Assembly: GCF_034651555.1 (NCBI RefSeq)
Contig: NZ_JAYEEQ010000026.1
Coordinates: 1-42,093 of the forward strand
Direction of reading: 5' to 3'
DNA length: 42,093 nucleotides
Source of the DNA: Aurantibrevibacter litoralis
GTDB taxonomy: Bacteria; Bacteroidota; Bacteroidia; Flavobacteriales; Flavobacteriaceae
Shown: piece after piece, positions 17,049 to 25,925 of the stretch
Numbering within the stretch: position 1 is the stretch's first letter
Layout: every line of letters begins with the position of its first letter
Notes under the pieces: model-generated
Seen by the model: only the letters and a program-made list of their open reading frames with translations
What the model was told of the DNA's origin: nothing
Database searches by the model: none
Position numbers and translations under genes: made by a program

Positions 17049-18494
17049 ATGGCATATACAGAAGAAGAACTTAAGAAAGAGCTGGAAACCAAGGAATATG
17101 AATACGGTTTCTACACCGATATTGCGTCTGACACTTTTCCCAATGGGCTAAATGAGGAAATTGTTATCGCCATTTCTAAAAAGAAAGAAGAACCGGAGTG
17201 GATGACACTTTGGCGCTTAGAATCTTTTAAAATTTGGAAGGAAATGACCGAGCCCGAATGGGCTAATGTGCGCTATCAAAAACCCGATTTCCAAGCCATA
17301 TCCTACTATTCTGCACCCAACAGTAAACCCAAGTACGATAGTTTGGATGAGGTAGATCCGGAATTGTTGGAGACCTTCAAAAAATTGGGTATTTCCTTAG
17401 ACGAACAAAAAAAACTGGCCGGTGTTGCCGTAGATATTGTCATGGACTCGGTATCTGTAGCTATGACTTTTAAAAAGACATTGGCCGAAAAGGGTATTAT
17501 ATTTTGTTCTATTTCTGAGGCGATTAAGGAACATTCGGAATTGGTGCAAAAGTATATTGGTTCGGTCGTGCCACAGAAGGATAATTTTTATGCAGCGTTA
17601 AATTCGGCTGTATTTTCAGACGGATCGTTCTGTTATATTCCTAAAGGAGTGCGCTGTCCCATGGAGTTGTCCACGTATTTTAGAATCAATCAAGCCGGTA
17701 CCGGGCAATTTGAACGCACTTTGGTGATTGCCGATGAAGGAAGTTACGTAAGTTACCTGGAAGGCTGTACCGCACCTTCCAGAGATGAAAACCAGTTGCA
17801 TGCTGCTGTGGTAGAATTGATAGCTTTGGATCATGCAGAAATAAAATACTCTACCGTACAAAATTGGTTTCCGGGAAACAAAGAAGGAAAAGGCGGGGTG
17901 TACAACTTTGTTACAAAAAGAGGTTTGTGCGAGAAAAACGCTAAAATTTCTTGGACTCAGGTAGAAACCGGATCGGCGGTTACCTGGAAGTATCCATCCT
18001 GTATTTTAAAGGGCGATAATTCTATAGGTGAGTTTTATTCTATTGCGGTGACCAATAATTTTCAGCAGGCCGATACAGGAACCAAAATGATCCATTTGGG
18101 TAAAAACACGAAGAGCACCATTATTTCCAAAGGAATATCGGCAGGCAAATCGCAAAATAGTTATCGGGGTTTGGTGCAGGTAAGCAGCAGGGCCGAAAAT
18201 GCCCGGAATTTCTCCCAATGCGATTCGTTATTAATGGGCAACGACTGTGGGGCGCATACGTTTCCCTACATCGAAGTAAAAAATAAATCGGCTCAAATAG
18301 AACACGAAGCCACCACCAGCAAGATAGGTGAAGATCAAATTTTCTATTGCAACCAAAGAGGGATACCTACAGAAAAGGCGATTGCCTTAATTGTGAATGG
18401 TTTTAGCAAGGAAGTATTAAACAAATTGCCCATGGAATTTGCCGTAGAGGCTCAAAAATTATTAGAGATAAGTCTTGAAGGCTCTGTAGGATAA
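17049..18494 (+). CDS. sufB: Fe-S scaffold subunit SufB
   Basis: 481 residues, the normal SufB length. It has the right-handed beta-helix core with VSYLEGCTAP (a conserved cysteine region), NFVTKRGLCEKNAKISWTQ and the C-terminal EHEATTSKIGEDQIFYCNQRG. SufB forms the SufBC2D complex on which new clusters are built. An in-frame ATG 18 bp upstream (17031) lies inside the inverted-repeat arm. I chose MAYTEEELKKEL at 17049 because it matches the family N-terminus. Confidence 0.96.
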   Translation: MAYTEEELKKELETKEYEYGFYTDIASDTFPNGLNEEIVIAISKKKEEPEWMTLWRLESFKIWKEMTEPEWANVRYQKPDFQAISYYSAPNSKPKYDSLDEVDPELLETFKKLGISLDEQKKLAGVAVDIVMDSVSVAMTFKKTLAEKGIIFCSISEAIKEHSELVQKYIGSVVPQKDNFYAALNSAVFSDGSFCYIPKGVRCPMELSTYFRINQAGTGQFERTLVIADEGSYVSYLEGCTAPSRDENQLHAAVVELIALDHAEIKYSTVQNWFPGNKEGKGGVYNFVTKRGLCEKNAKISWTQVETGSAVTWKYPSCILKGDNSIGEFYSIAVTNNFQQADTGTKMIHLGKNTKSTIISKGISAGKSQNSYRGLVQVSSRAENARNFSQCDSLLMGNDCGAHTFPYIEVKNKSAQIEHEATTSKIGEDQIFYCNQRGIPTEKAIALIVNGFSKEVLNKLPMEFAVEAQKLLEISLEGSVG

Positions 18495-18637
18495 CCAAGG
18501 ACATAAAGCAAGAAATACAACGTACATGAAATGCCCGTGGACAAAGTGCATTAGGATACTTAAAAGCCTAGAGTTGGTTCATTCCGGTGCTGCGCTAGGC
18601 ACAAACAGAACCGCCGAAAACAAATAAACAATACTAC

Positions 18638-19504
18638 ATGAAACGAATCGTATTTTTAATAATTCCGCTCCTGTTTGCCTGTAAAGAGGTAAAAAAGGAA
18701 GATCGTATAGTTGAATCAGAAAAACCATCGAAACCCGTAGTAAAGCTGTATACCTTAGATGGAGGCACCATAGTGGTAAACAACCTACAGTTATTTTCAC
18801 AGGACACCACGTATCAGGGGCAATCAAAAGAGTTTGCCAATGCGTTTTACGTAGTTAGCCATCCCAAAGGAAATTTGGTTTGGGATACGGGTTTGCCCGA
18901 TGGATTAGTAGGTTTGCCGGAGCCTTTTACAACACCCGATGGTGCCTTTACGGTATCTCGAAAAGATTCCTTGGCAAATCAACTCAGTGCCTTGGGTATG
19001 ACGGTTAACGATTTTCTTTATGTAGCCCTTTCGCACACCCATTTTGATCATACGGGCACGGCGAACGCTTTTAAAGAAGCAACCTGGTTGGTGCAGGAGG
19101 CCGAATATGATTTTATCACCAGCGAAGCATCTCAAAAAACAAATGCAGATGGCTATAATGCCATCAAAGAATTACAAAACATAAAAAAATTGAATGGCGA
19201 TTTTGATGTTTTCGGGGATGGCACTGTAATCATAAAGTCCTTGCCCGGCCATACGCCCGGCCATCAAGCTTTATACTTAGAATTGAATGAAAGTGGTTCG
19301 GTACTCCTTTCTGGTGATATGTACCATTTTAATGAAAACAGAATATACAGACGTGTCCCCATATTTAATTTTGATGTAGCTCAGACCCAAAGCAGCATGG
19401 AGGCCTTTGAAGCCTTTGCCGAAGAAAAGGGAGCGTGGGTAATTTTGCAACATGAAAAGAAGGATTTTGAGAGCATGCCGACCGCAACAAACTTTTTACA
19501 ATAA
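18638..19504 (+). CDS. MBL-fold metallohydrolase lipoprotein inside suf operon
   Basis: 288 residues. The signal peptide ends in a lipobox (LLFAC, Cys15), so the protein should be membrane-anchored in the periplasm or outer membrane. The metallo-beta-lactamase metal site is complete: H133-T-H135-F-D137-H138, His in PGHTPGH, Asp in SGDMYHF and a late His in LQHEK. The arrangement resembles the AHL-lactonase-like (AttM/AiiA) branch, which opens lactone rings, but many relatives have other or unknown substrates. It sits between sufB and sufC (143 bp after sufB, 18 bp before sufC), an odd place for an exported enzyme. Confidence 0.85.
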   Translation: MKRIVFLIIPLLFACKEVKKEDRIVESEKPSKPVVKLYTLDGGTIVVNNLQLFSQDTTYQGQSKEFANAFYVVSHPKGNLVWDTGLPDGLVGLPEPFTTPDGAFTVSRKDSLANQLSALGMTVNDFLYVALSHTHFDHTGTANAFKEATWLVQEAEYDFITSEASQKTNADGYNAIKELQNIKKLNGDFDVFGDGTVIIKSLPGHTPGHQALYLELNESGSVLLSGDMYHFNENRIYRRVPIFNFDVAQTQSSMEAFEAFAEEKGAWVILQHEKKDFESMPTATNFLQ

Positions 19505-19522
19505 CCTAGAATTTTATAGAAG

Positions 19523-20275
19523 ATGCTGAAAATTGAAAATTTACACGCAAGTATAGACGATAAGGAAATATTACGAGGCATAAATCTGGAAGTAAAGGCC
19601 GGTGAAATACATGCCATCATGGGGCCAAACGGTTCGGGCAAAAGCACCCTAGCGTCCATTATTGCCGGAAAAGAAGAATTTGAAGTTACCCAAGGGAAGA
19701 TTTTCTTAAATGACGAAGATTTAGAAGAGGCTTCTCCTGAAGAGCGGGCTCATAAAGGAATTTTTCTATCCTTTCAATATCCTGTGGAAATCCCCGGAGT
19801 TTCGGTGACCAACTTTATGAAAACAGCCTTAAATGAATCCCGAAAGGCCAATGGCTTAGAAGATATGCCGGCCAATGAAATGTTAAAAATGATTCGTGAA
19901 AAAGCAGAATTGCTGGAGATAGATCGAAAATTTTTGTCGCGATCGTTAAACGAAGGATTTTCGGGTGGAGAAAAAAAGCGGAATGAGATTTTTCAAATGG
20001 CGATGCTCGCACCCAAACTGGCGATATTGGATGAAACCGATTCCGGCTTGGATATTGATGCCCTGCGGGTAGTGGCCAATGGTGTAAACAAACTAAAAAG
20101 CAAAGACAATGCCGTTATCGTAATAACCCATTACCAGCGATTGCTCGATTATATTGTACCCGATTTTGTACATGTTATTCACAATGGAAAAATTGTAAAA
20201 TCTGGCACAAAAGAGCTCGCATTAGAATTAGAAGAAAAGGGGTATGATTGGTTGAAGGAGGAGACAGTAGCCTAG
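19523..20275 (+). CDS. sufC: Suf ATPase SufC
   Basis: A 250-residue ABC-type ATPase. Walker A GPNGSGKST is near residue 34-42, the Q-loop is in FLSFQYPVEIPG, the SufC-type signature is FSGGEKKRNE, Walker B is LAILDETDSGLD and the H-loop is VITHYQRLL. It powers conformational change in SufBCD. It starts 18 bp after the MBL gene. The next suf gene is displaced about 450 bp by a broken gene. Confidence 0.96.
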   Translation: MLKIENLHASIDDKEILRGINLEVKAGEIHAIMGPNGSGKSTLASIIAGKEEFEVTQGKIFLNDEDLEEASPEERAHKGIFLSFQYPVEIPGVSVTNFMKTALNESRKANGLEDMPANEMLKMIREKAELLEIDRKFLSRSLNEGFSGGEKKRNEIFQMAMLAPKLAILDETDSGLDIDALRVVANGVNKLKSKDNAVIVITHYQRLLDYIVPDFVHVIHNGKIVKSGTKELALELEEKGYDWLKEETVA

Positions 20276-20300
20276 TTTCAGGTTTATTTAGGTTCTGGTT

Positions 20301-20673
20301 ATGGCTACTATTTTAAAGTTTGAGGATCTGGATATTTGGAAGGAGGCTAGAAGATTGTCTTGTGAAATTATTCAGATCGTTAAAGTAACCTAATTAAAGG
20401 GAGGTTATAAATTGAAGGATCAGATTACCGGATCATATAGCATAGGGATTTGAAAGAGGTGGTAATTTGGAGTTTAGACAATTTCTTTCAGTCGCAAAAG
20501 GCTCGGCAGGTGAAACTAGAACACAACTTTACAGGATGTATGATATTGGTTATATTTCAGAAGAAGCGGATCGGCTTATCTCGGAATAGGAACAATTGAG
20601 TAATCGAATAGCAAATTTTATTTTGTATTTGAATAAGAAGGAATTCAAAAGAATAAAGTTTAAGGAACAGTAA
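20301..20673 (+). pseudogene. Broken four-helix-bundle (23S rRNA intervening-sequence type) protein
   Basis: Translation from the ATG at 20301 gives MATILKFEDLDIWKEARRLS and continues to a TAA at 20391. The frame changes once or more around 20410-20450 (LKDQI, then a shifted GFERGGN). It then reads EFRQFLSVAKGSAGETRTQL and YRMYDIGYISEEADRLISE, a TAG, and EQLSNRIANFILYLN to a TAA at 20671. The pieces are collinear with the four-helix-bundle/S23 (IVP) family, including the FEDLDIW start and KGSxGETRxQLYR core. At least one early stop, one frameshift or deletion and one late stop make it non-functional. It lies between sufC and sufD with no transposase nearby. Confidence 0.85.
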
Positions 20674-20724
20674 AAATAGAAACTTGAAACTGCAAACTTC
20701 AGTTTGCCAAACAAGAAACAAATA

Positions 20725-22041
20725 ATGGATTTAAAAGACAAATTAGTATCCTCTTTCTTAGCCTTTGAAAATGAGGTAGATGTGGATCATCCGGTACACG
20801 ATATTCGTAGCGAGGCTATAAGGGTTTTTGAGACCAAAGGATTTCCCAGCAAAAAAGAAGAAGACTGGAAATACACTTCTTTGAACAGTTTGGCGAAATC
20901 GAACTTTAGTATTTTTCCGAAACAGGAAAATACGCTGGAATACAAAGACGTAAAACGGTATTTTATTCATGATATAGATACCTATAAAATCGTTTTTGTA
21001 GATGGAATTTACAGTTCGTTCCTCTCCGAAACTACACATGATGGGGTAGATATTTGCCTGCTTAGTGCTGCGTTGACAAAGCCGATGTACAAGCAGGTGA
21101 TCGATGTATATTTTAACAGCATAGCGTCTAAGGCAGAGTCGCTTACCAATCTAAATACCGCTTTTAGCAAAGAGGGTGCGTATATCTACATACCCAAGAG
21201 CAAAATTCCCAGAAAACCCATAGAAATCATGCATTTTTCTACGGGTAATGAGGCTTCGTTACTCCTACAACCTAGAAACCTGATTGTGGCCGAGGAAAAT
21301 GCCGAATTACAAATTATAGAACGGCATCAGAGCTTAACAACCAATGAGGTGTTTACCAATTGTGTAACCGAGTTGTTTGCTGCCAAAAATGCGCATGTGG
21401 ATTATTATAAGATCCAGAATGACACTAGTGCCGCATCCTTAATAGACAACACCTACATTAATCAAAAAGAAGATAGTACGGTAAACGTGCATACGTTTTC
21501 CTTTGGCGGGAAATTGGTTCGGAATAACCTTAATTTTTATCAAAATGGAGAACATGTCAATTCTATTATGAAAGGGGTTACCATTCTTGGAGGGAAGCAG
21601 CATGTAGACCATCACACTTTAGTGCATCATATAGAGCCTAATTGCGAAAGCCATCAGGATTATAAAGGCATTTACAGCGATAGTGCTACCGGAGTTTTTA
21701 ACGGAAAAATCATTGTAGATCGTCTGGCACAAAAAACCAATGCGTTTCAGCAAAACAACAATATTCTCGTTAGCGACAAGGCTACTATTAACACCAAACC
21801 ACAGCTAGAGATTTTTGCTGATGATGTAAAATGCTCCCATGGCTGCACCATTGGGCAATTGGATGAAGAAGCGCTTTTTTATCTTCAATCCAGAGGAATT
21901 CCCAAAAAGGAAGCACGAGCCTTGCTTATGTATGCCTTTGCTAATAATGTATTAGAAAGCGTTCGTATTCCCGAACTGAAATCCAGAATAAATAAATTGA
22001 TTGCTCAAAAATTAGGAGTACGCTTAGGGTTTGATCTGTAA
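20725..22041 (+). CDS. sufD: Fe-S scaffold subunit SufD
   Basis: 438 residues. It has a helical N-terminal region with KKEEDWKYTSLNSLAK near residue 45-60, a beta-helix core, and a C-terminal part with GIYSDSATGVFNGKI, DDVKCSHGCTIGQLDEEALFYLQSRG and a final helix. It pairs with SufB in the SufBC2D scaffold. An upstream TTG gives a longer frame; I chose the ATG at 20725 (MDLKDKLVSSFLAFE), the usual start. It lies 52 bp after the pseudogene's last codon. Confidence 0.95.
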   Translation: MDLKDKLVSSFLAFENEVDVDHPVHDIRSEAIRVFETKGFPSKKEEDWKYTSLNSLAKSNFSIFPKQENTLEYKDVKRYFIHDIDTYKIVFVDGIYSSFLSETTHDGVDICLLSAALTKPMYKQVIDVYFNSIASKAESLTNLNTAFSKEGAYIYIPKSKIPRKPIEIMHFSTGNEASLLLQPRNLIVAEENAELQIIERHQSLTTNEVFTNCVTELFAAKNAHVDYYKIQNDTSAASLIDNTYINQKEDSTVNVHTFSFGGKLVRNNLNFYQNGEHVNSIMKGVTILGGKQHVDHHTLVHHIEPNCESHQDYKGIYSDSATGVFNGKIIVDRLAQKTNAFQQNNNILVSDKATINTKPQLEIFADDVKCSHGCTIGQLDEEALFYLQSRGIPKKEARALLMYAFANNVLESVRIPELKSRINKLIAQKLGVRLGFDL

Positions 22042-22071
22042 CTGAATGCGAACAAGAATTACCAAAGTCCT

Positions 22072-23298
22072 ATGATACAAACAGGATTGGATATACACAC
22101 TATACGAGAGGATTTTCCTATTCTTCATAGAAAGGTAAACGGCTATCCTTTGGTGTATTTAGATAATGCAGCTACCGCACAAACACCGAAACAGGTTATA
22201 GGTACTATTGTAGATTATTATTCCAATTACAACGCCAACATTCATAGAGGTGTTCATACGCTGTCGCAAGAAGCGACCGATAAATACGAACAAGCGCGCT
22301 TAAAGATTCAGCAGCATTTTAATGCCGCTTACCCCGAAGAAATTATCTTCACATCAGGAACCACCCATAGTATCAATTTGGTCGCAAATGGTTTTGCCGC
22401 ATTTCTTAAGCCCGGTGATGAGGTCTTAGTGTCGGCTATGGAACATCATTCTAATATTGTGCCATGGCAAATGTTGTGCGAACGTACGGGCGCTGTTTTA
22501 AAAGTAATCCCTATGAGTTTAGCCGGCGAACTCCAAATGGAAGCGTATCAAAAACTACTTACTAAACACACAAAACTCGTATTTTGCAATCATGTGTCTA
22601 ATGCTTTGGGCACGGTAAATCCTATAGCAGAAATTATAGAAAAAGCCCACAGTGTAGGTGCTGTTGTATTGGTTGATGGGGCACAGGCCGCACCACATTT
22701 AGTGGCCGATGTTCAAAAATTGAAGGTAGACTTCTATACGGTATCGGCTCATAAAATGTGTGGCCCTACCGGTGTAGGAATATTATATGGTAAGAAAAGC
22801 CTATTGCAAAAGTTGCCACCCTACCAAGGAGGAGGAGAAATGATTTCGGAGGTGACGTTTGAAAAAACAACCTACGCCGATTTACCTCATAAATTTGAAG
22901 CAGGAACACCTAATATTTGCGGTGGTATTGCTTTTGGTGCAGCGCTAGATTATATGAATGCCATTGGTTTTAAAGCCATAGCGAAGTACGAGCATGAATT
23001 GTTAACCTATGCCACAGCACAACTTTTGGCCATTGAGGGTGTAAAAATTTACGGTACTGCCAAAGAAAAAACAGCGGTAATTTCTTTTAATATTGATGGG
23101 ATACATCCGTACGACATAGGCTCTATTTTAGACAAATTGGGAATTGCCGTACGAACAGGGCATCATTGCGCACAGCCCGTGATGGATTTTTTCAAAATTC
23201 CCGGAACGGTAAGAGCCAGTTTTAGTTTTTATAATACCAAAGAGGAGGTAGATGCATTGGTAGCAGGGGTAAAGCGCGCAAAGGCCATGCTTACCTAA
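22072..23298 (+). CDS. sufS: Cysteine desulfurase SufS
   Basis: A 408-residue group II cysteine desulfurase, PLP-dependent. The PLP lysine is K228 in SAHKMCGPTGVG. The persulfide cysteine is C366 in VRTGHHCAQPVM, on the short loop typical of group II. It supplies sulfur from cysteine, handing it to SufE. It begins 30 bp after sufD. Length and motifs are complete. Confidence 0.96.
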   Translation: MIQTGLDIHTIREDFPILHRKVNGYPLVYLDNAATAQTPKQVIGTIVDYYSNYNANIHRGVHTLSQEATDKYEQARLKIQQHFNAAYPEEIIFTSGTTHSINLVANGFAAFLKPGDEVLVSAMEHHSNIVPWQMLCERTGAVLKVIPMSLAGELQMEAYQKLLTKHTKLVFCNHVSNALGTVNPIAEIIEKAHSVGAVVLVDGAQAAPHLVADVQKLKVDFYTVSAHKMCGPTGVGILYGKKSLLQKLPPYQGGGEMISEVTFEKTTYADLPHKFEAGTPNICGGIAFGAALDYMNAIGFKAIAKYEHELLTYATAQLLAIEGVKIYGTAKEKTAVISFNIDGIHPYDIGSILDKLGIAVRTGHHCAQPVMDFFKIPGTVRASFSFYNTKEEVDALVAGVKRAKAMLT

Positions 23299-23358
23299 AG
23301 CGTACGTTTTTTATCCTAAATATAGATTTTTTTTGAAGTAGATCGTTTAAAATGAAGT

Positions 23359-23781
23359 ATGGACATTAAAGCAATACAAGAAGAAATAGTAGACGAGTTT
23401 TCCTTATTTGAAGATTGGATGCAACGCTATGAATATATGATAGAATTGGGGAAATCCTTACCCCTGATAGATGAAAAGTACAAAACCGAGGATAATATCA
23501 TTAAAGGATGCCAAAGCAAGGTTTGGGTGCATGCCGAAATGAAGGAGGGTAAGCTAATGTTTACGGCCGATAGTGACGCGATAATAACCAAAGGAATCAT
23601 CGCTATTTTAATACGGGCATTTAGCAATCAAAAACCCAAAGATATCATTGAAGCCGATACTCATTTTATCGATGACATTGGGTTAAAAGAACATTTGTCG
23701 CCCACAAGGGCTAACGGGCTTGTCAGCATGATAAAGCAGTTAAAGCTGTATGCAGTAGCGTATCAAACTCAATTAAACTAA
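23359..23781 (+). CDS. sufE: Sulfur acceptor SufE
   Basis: 140 residues of the SufE/CsdE family. The acceptor cysteine is C51 in NIIKGCQSKVWV, followed by the strand FTADSDAIITKGIIAILIR. It takes sulfane sulfur from SufS C366 and stimulates its activity. It is 60 bp downstream of sufS and directly before the DUF59 gene, the common Bacteroidota order. Confidence 0.95.
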   Translation: MDIKAIQEEIVDEFSLFEDWMQRYEYMIELGKSLPLIDEKYKTEDNIIKGCQSKVWVHAEMKEGKLMFTADSDAIITKGIIAILIRAFSNQKPKDIIEADTHFIDDIGLKEHLSPTRANGLVSMIKQLKLYAVAYQTQLN

Positions 23782-23827
23782 CGCAGCCCTTTGGAGTAAT
23801 TTGCGAATCGAAATTAAATTAGAAAAA

Positions 23828-24154
23828 ATGAGCGATACAACAATAGATACCCAAGAATTGGGCGAAAAAATAGTTCAGGTGCTAAAGACCATTTATGACC
23901 CGGAAATTCCCGTAGACATCTACGAGTTAGGACTTATTTATGATGTATTGGTTAATGAGGATAACGAAGTTAAAATTTTAATGACCTTAACTTCGCCAAA
24001 CTGTCCGGTAGCCGAGACTCTTCCTGTAGAGGTTGAAGAAAAAATAAAATCTATCGATGTGTTAAAAGATGTAGAAGTAGAGATTACTTTTGATCCGCCT
24101 TGGACACAAGACCTAATGAGTGAAGAGGCCAAACTGGAATTGGGACTTTTGTAA
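23828..24154 (+). CDS. DUF59/MIP18-family SUF-associated protein
   Basis: 108 residues of the MIP18/DUF59 family linked to Suf loci (SufT/YitW-like). It has YDPEIPVDIYELGLIYDV near residue 20-40 and TSPNCPVAETLPVEVE with the conserved Cys near residue 60. Such proteins help deliver or mature Fe-S clusters. The longer frame starting at 23801 adds nine residues. The ATG at 23828 begins with MSDTTIDTQELGEK, which fits the family better. Confidence 0.88.
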   Translation: MSDTTIDTQELGEKIVQVLKTIYDPEIPVDIYELGLIYDVLVNEDNEVKILMTLTSPNCPVAETLPVEVEEKIKSIDVLKDVEVEITFDPPWTQDLMSEEAKLELGLL

Positions 24155-24175
24155 TATTCCAAAAACGGAGATAGC

Positions 24176-24694
24176 ATGTCTGAGAAATCCGAAGAAATAA
24201 CAAACCGAGTAGCACAAAGCGCGCTACTAACCATCGATTTGGAAGATTATTATCCCGTAGGGCAGCGTATTCTACTCGATATTAGTATGTGGCTGCATGA
24301 GGGCATCATATTAAGAGAAAAAGAATTTAGAGCCGCCTTACACGGGCATTCTTGGGCGCAATATGACCGTACTTTTGTGGCATTAACGTGCAGTACAGAG
24401 GCCATTATACCGGGATGGGCGTATATGTTAGTAGCTACCAAACTTCAGCCGTTTGCTTCCCATGTGGTCATTGGCGATTTGGAATTGTTAGAGACCTGTA
24501 TTTTTCAAGAAGTGATTCATTCCATTGATCTAGAAATGTTTAGGGATAAACCGGTCATTATTAAAGGGTGTAGTAAAAGGCCGATCCCTGAGAACGCCTA
24601 TGTATGGCTCACTGCCAAAATACAGCCCATAGCCAAAAGTGTAATGTACGGCGAGGCTTGCTCTTCCGTACCCTTGTTCAAAAAAAGGAAGTGA
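24176..24694 (+). CDS. DUF2480 family protein
   Basis: 172 residues, soluble. The N-terminus SALLTIDLEDYYPVGQRILLD and the region RAALHGHSWAQYDRTFVALT are hallmarks of DUF2480, a Bacteroidota family of unknown function often found next to suf genes. Conserved Cys residues occur in LTCSTEAI, LETCIF and KGCSKR, so a metal or cluster role is conceivable but unproven. It lies 22 bp after the DUF59 gene and is probably the last suf-operon gene. Confidence 0.85.
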   Translation: MSEKSEEITNRVAQSALLTIDLEDYYPVGQRILLDISMWLHEGIILREKEFRAALHGHSWAQYDRTFVALTCSTEAIIPGWAYMLVATKLQPFASHVVIGDLELLETCIFQEVIHSIDLEMFRDKPVIIKGCSKRPIPENAYVWLTAKIQPIAKSVMYGEACSSVPLFKKRK

Positions 24695-24721
24695 ACTTCT
24701 AGTGTTTTTGGCAGTAATTCT

Positions 24722-24729
24722 TATTTTTG
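24722..24729 (+). promoter_or_regulatory. Candidate -7 box (TAttTTTG) before DUF3078 gene
   Basis: TATTTTTG matches TAnnTTTG and ends 25 bp before the ATG at 24755. A TTTG word sits upstream, but at 11 bp it is too close for a standard -33 box. It suggests the DUF3078 gene can be transcribed separately from suf. Confidence 0.35.
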
Positions 24730-24754
24730 CTGCTTACTATAAACACGATACCCT

Positions 24755-25681
24755 ATGAAAAAGATGATTATTATACTGGCCTTTATGGTCGGTAATGGCA
24801 TGGCTTTTTCCCAAACCCTGGAAGAGCTAAAGGCTGCACAAGCACCAAAAAAAGATTCTATTGCTGCTATTCAGGCTAGGGTTAATGCCTTACAAAGTCA
24901 GATTGACGCCTTACCGGGATGGAAAATTGGGGCTTTTGGAACCATTGGGGGTAATTTTTCCCGATTCAATAATTGGTTTGCGCAAGGTTTTCCAAACAAT
25001 TCCTCGGGCAATATTGGGTTTACGGTAAACGCCTATGCCAATCTTAAAGAGGAGAAATTTTTCTGGAGAAATGCCCTAAATACCAATTTTTCTTGGGTTA
25101 AGCTGGATGATAAGGACGACCCCAATGATGATGATGGATTTCGGGAAGCTACAGATGTTTTTAATATTTCGTCGCTTTACGGCCGCAATATATCTAAAAA
25201 TTGGGCTGTTTCTACGCTAGCAGAGTACCGCACTACGGTATTGAGTAATTTTAATGATCCGGGCTATTTAGACATTGGGGTGGGAATGACATGGACACCC
25301 ATTACAGACCTTATCGTAGTAATACACCCCCTGAACTATAACTTCGTTTTCAGCGAGGAAGATACTATTTTTGAATCCTCACTAGGTGCCAAGATCGTAG
25401 CAGACTACACACGTAAAATAGGCGCTATTAACTTTAAGAGTAATTTATCATTATTTCAGAGTTATGAAACGTCGGACTTAAGTAACTGGACTTGGACCAA
25501 CTCTTTTGCCTATACGCTTTGGAAAAAAATTGGGGTGGGGTTCGATTTTGGCCTACGTAGCAATAAACAAGAAGCATTAAATTATAATATAAATACCTTA
25601 GGGAATACCGGTGCTACCTTTGACAATGTAGATAATGACCTACAATCCTATTACACGATTGGTTTAAGCTATGCCTTTTAA
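24755..25681 (+). CDS. DUF3078 family exported protein, probable outer-membrane beta-barrel
   Basis: 308 residues with a signal peptide (hydrophobic 4-18, ending near FSQ). A short helical stretch (21-52) follows, then alternating beta-strands with aromatic ends and a terminal strand YTIGLSYAF, as in outer-membrane barrels. The DUF3078 look includes NWFAQGFPNNSSGNIGFTVN and NFSWVKLDDKDDPNDDDGF. The function is unknown. It follows the suf run by 60 bp and is directly followed by structured element copy B, which begins at its stop codon. Confidence 0.8.
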   Translation: MKKMIIILAFMVGNGMAFSQTLEELKAAQAPKKDSIAAIQARVNALQSQIDALPGWKIGAFGTIGGNFSRFNNWFAQGFPNNSSGNIGFTVNAYANLKEEKFFWRNALNTNFSWVKLDDKDDPNDDDGFREATDVFNISSLYGRNISKNWAVSTLAEYRTTVLSNFNDPGYLDIGVGMTWTPITDLIVVIHPLNYNFVFSEEDTIFESSLGAKIVADYTRKIGAINFKSNLSLFQSYETSDLSNWTWTNSFAYTLWKKIGVGFDFGLRSNKQEALNYNINTLGNTGATFDNVDNDLQSYYTIGLSYAF

Positions 25682-25872
25682 TCTAAAGATTCCCCGACAC
25701 CTGGGTGGGGGTTTCCTATTTCCCTCTCCTTTGGAGAGGTCGGAACTGCCTTTTTGAAGTTCCGGGTGAGGTAAAATACAAAATTTCGGATTTTGGCCCA
25801 AAGGCCAAAATGAAACTGGCGAAATACCCCTGTGGCTTGCCTCGGGGATAGTCAGTTTCAAGAAATTTTTTA
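25680..25872 (+). repeat. Structured intergenic element, copy B (complete)
   Basis: A roughly 193-bp element that starts at the DUF3078 stop codon. Stems in order: a GC-rich hairpin at 25692-25710 (imperfect); 25723-25729 with 25733-25739 (7 bp, TTT loop); 25741-25747 with 25758-25764 (7 bp); 25791-25798 with 25803-25810 (8 bp, CAAA loop); 25811-25818 with 25853-25860 (8 bp) enclosing TACCCC/GGGGATA. Copy C matches it over the whole length in opposite orientation and copy A over the last 75 bases. It has no coding content. Confidence 0.85.
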
Positions 25873-25890
25873 TTGGGATGGTAAACGCAT

Positions 25891-25925
25891 AAAAAAAGCC
25901 CTTCGCTATGAAGGGCTTTTTTTTT
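25891..25925. terminator. Bidirectional intrinsic terminator
   Basis: A 10-bp GC-containing stem (AAAGCCCTTC, loop GCTAT, GAAGGGCTTT) is flanked by an A-run on the left and a T-run on the right, so it can stop transcription from both sides. It lies between the convergent DUF3078 gene and hflX. The 228 bp from 25926 to hflX contains no other feature I can support. Confidence 0.9.

Noticed and set aside
25664..25861. 65-codon minus-strand frame across element copy B
   Set aside because: It is translated hairpin sequence. Copy C carries an insertion and indels that do not keep this frame, so selection is not on protein.
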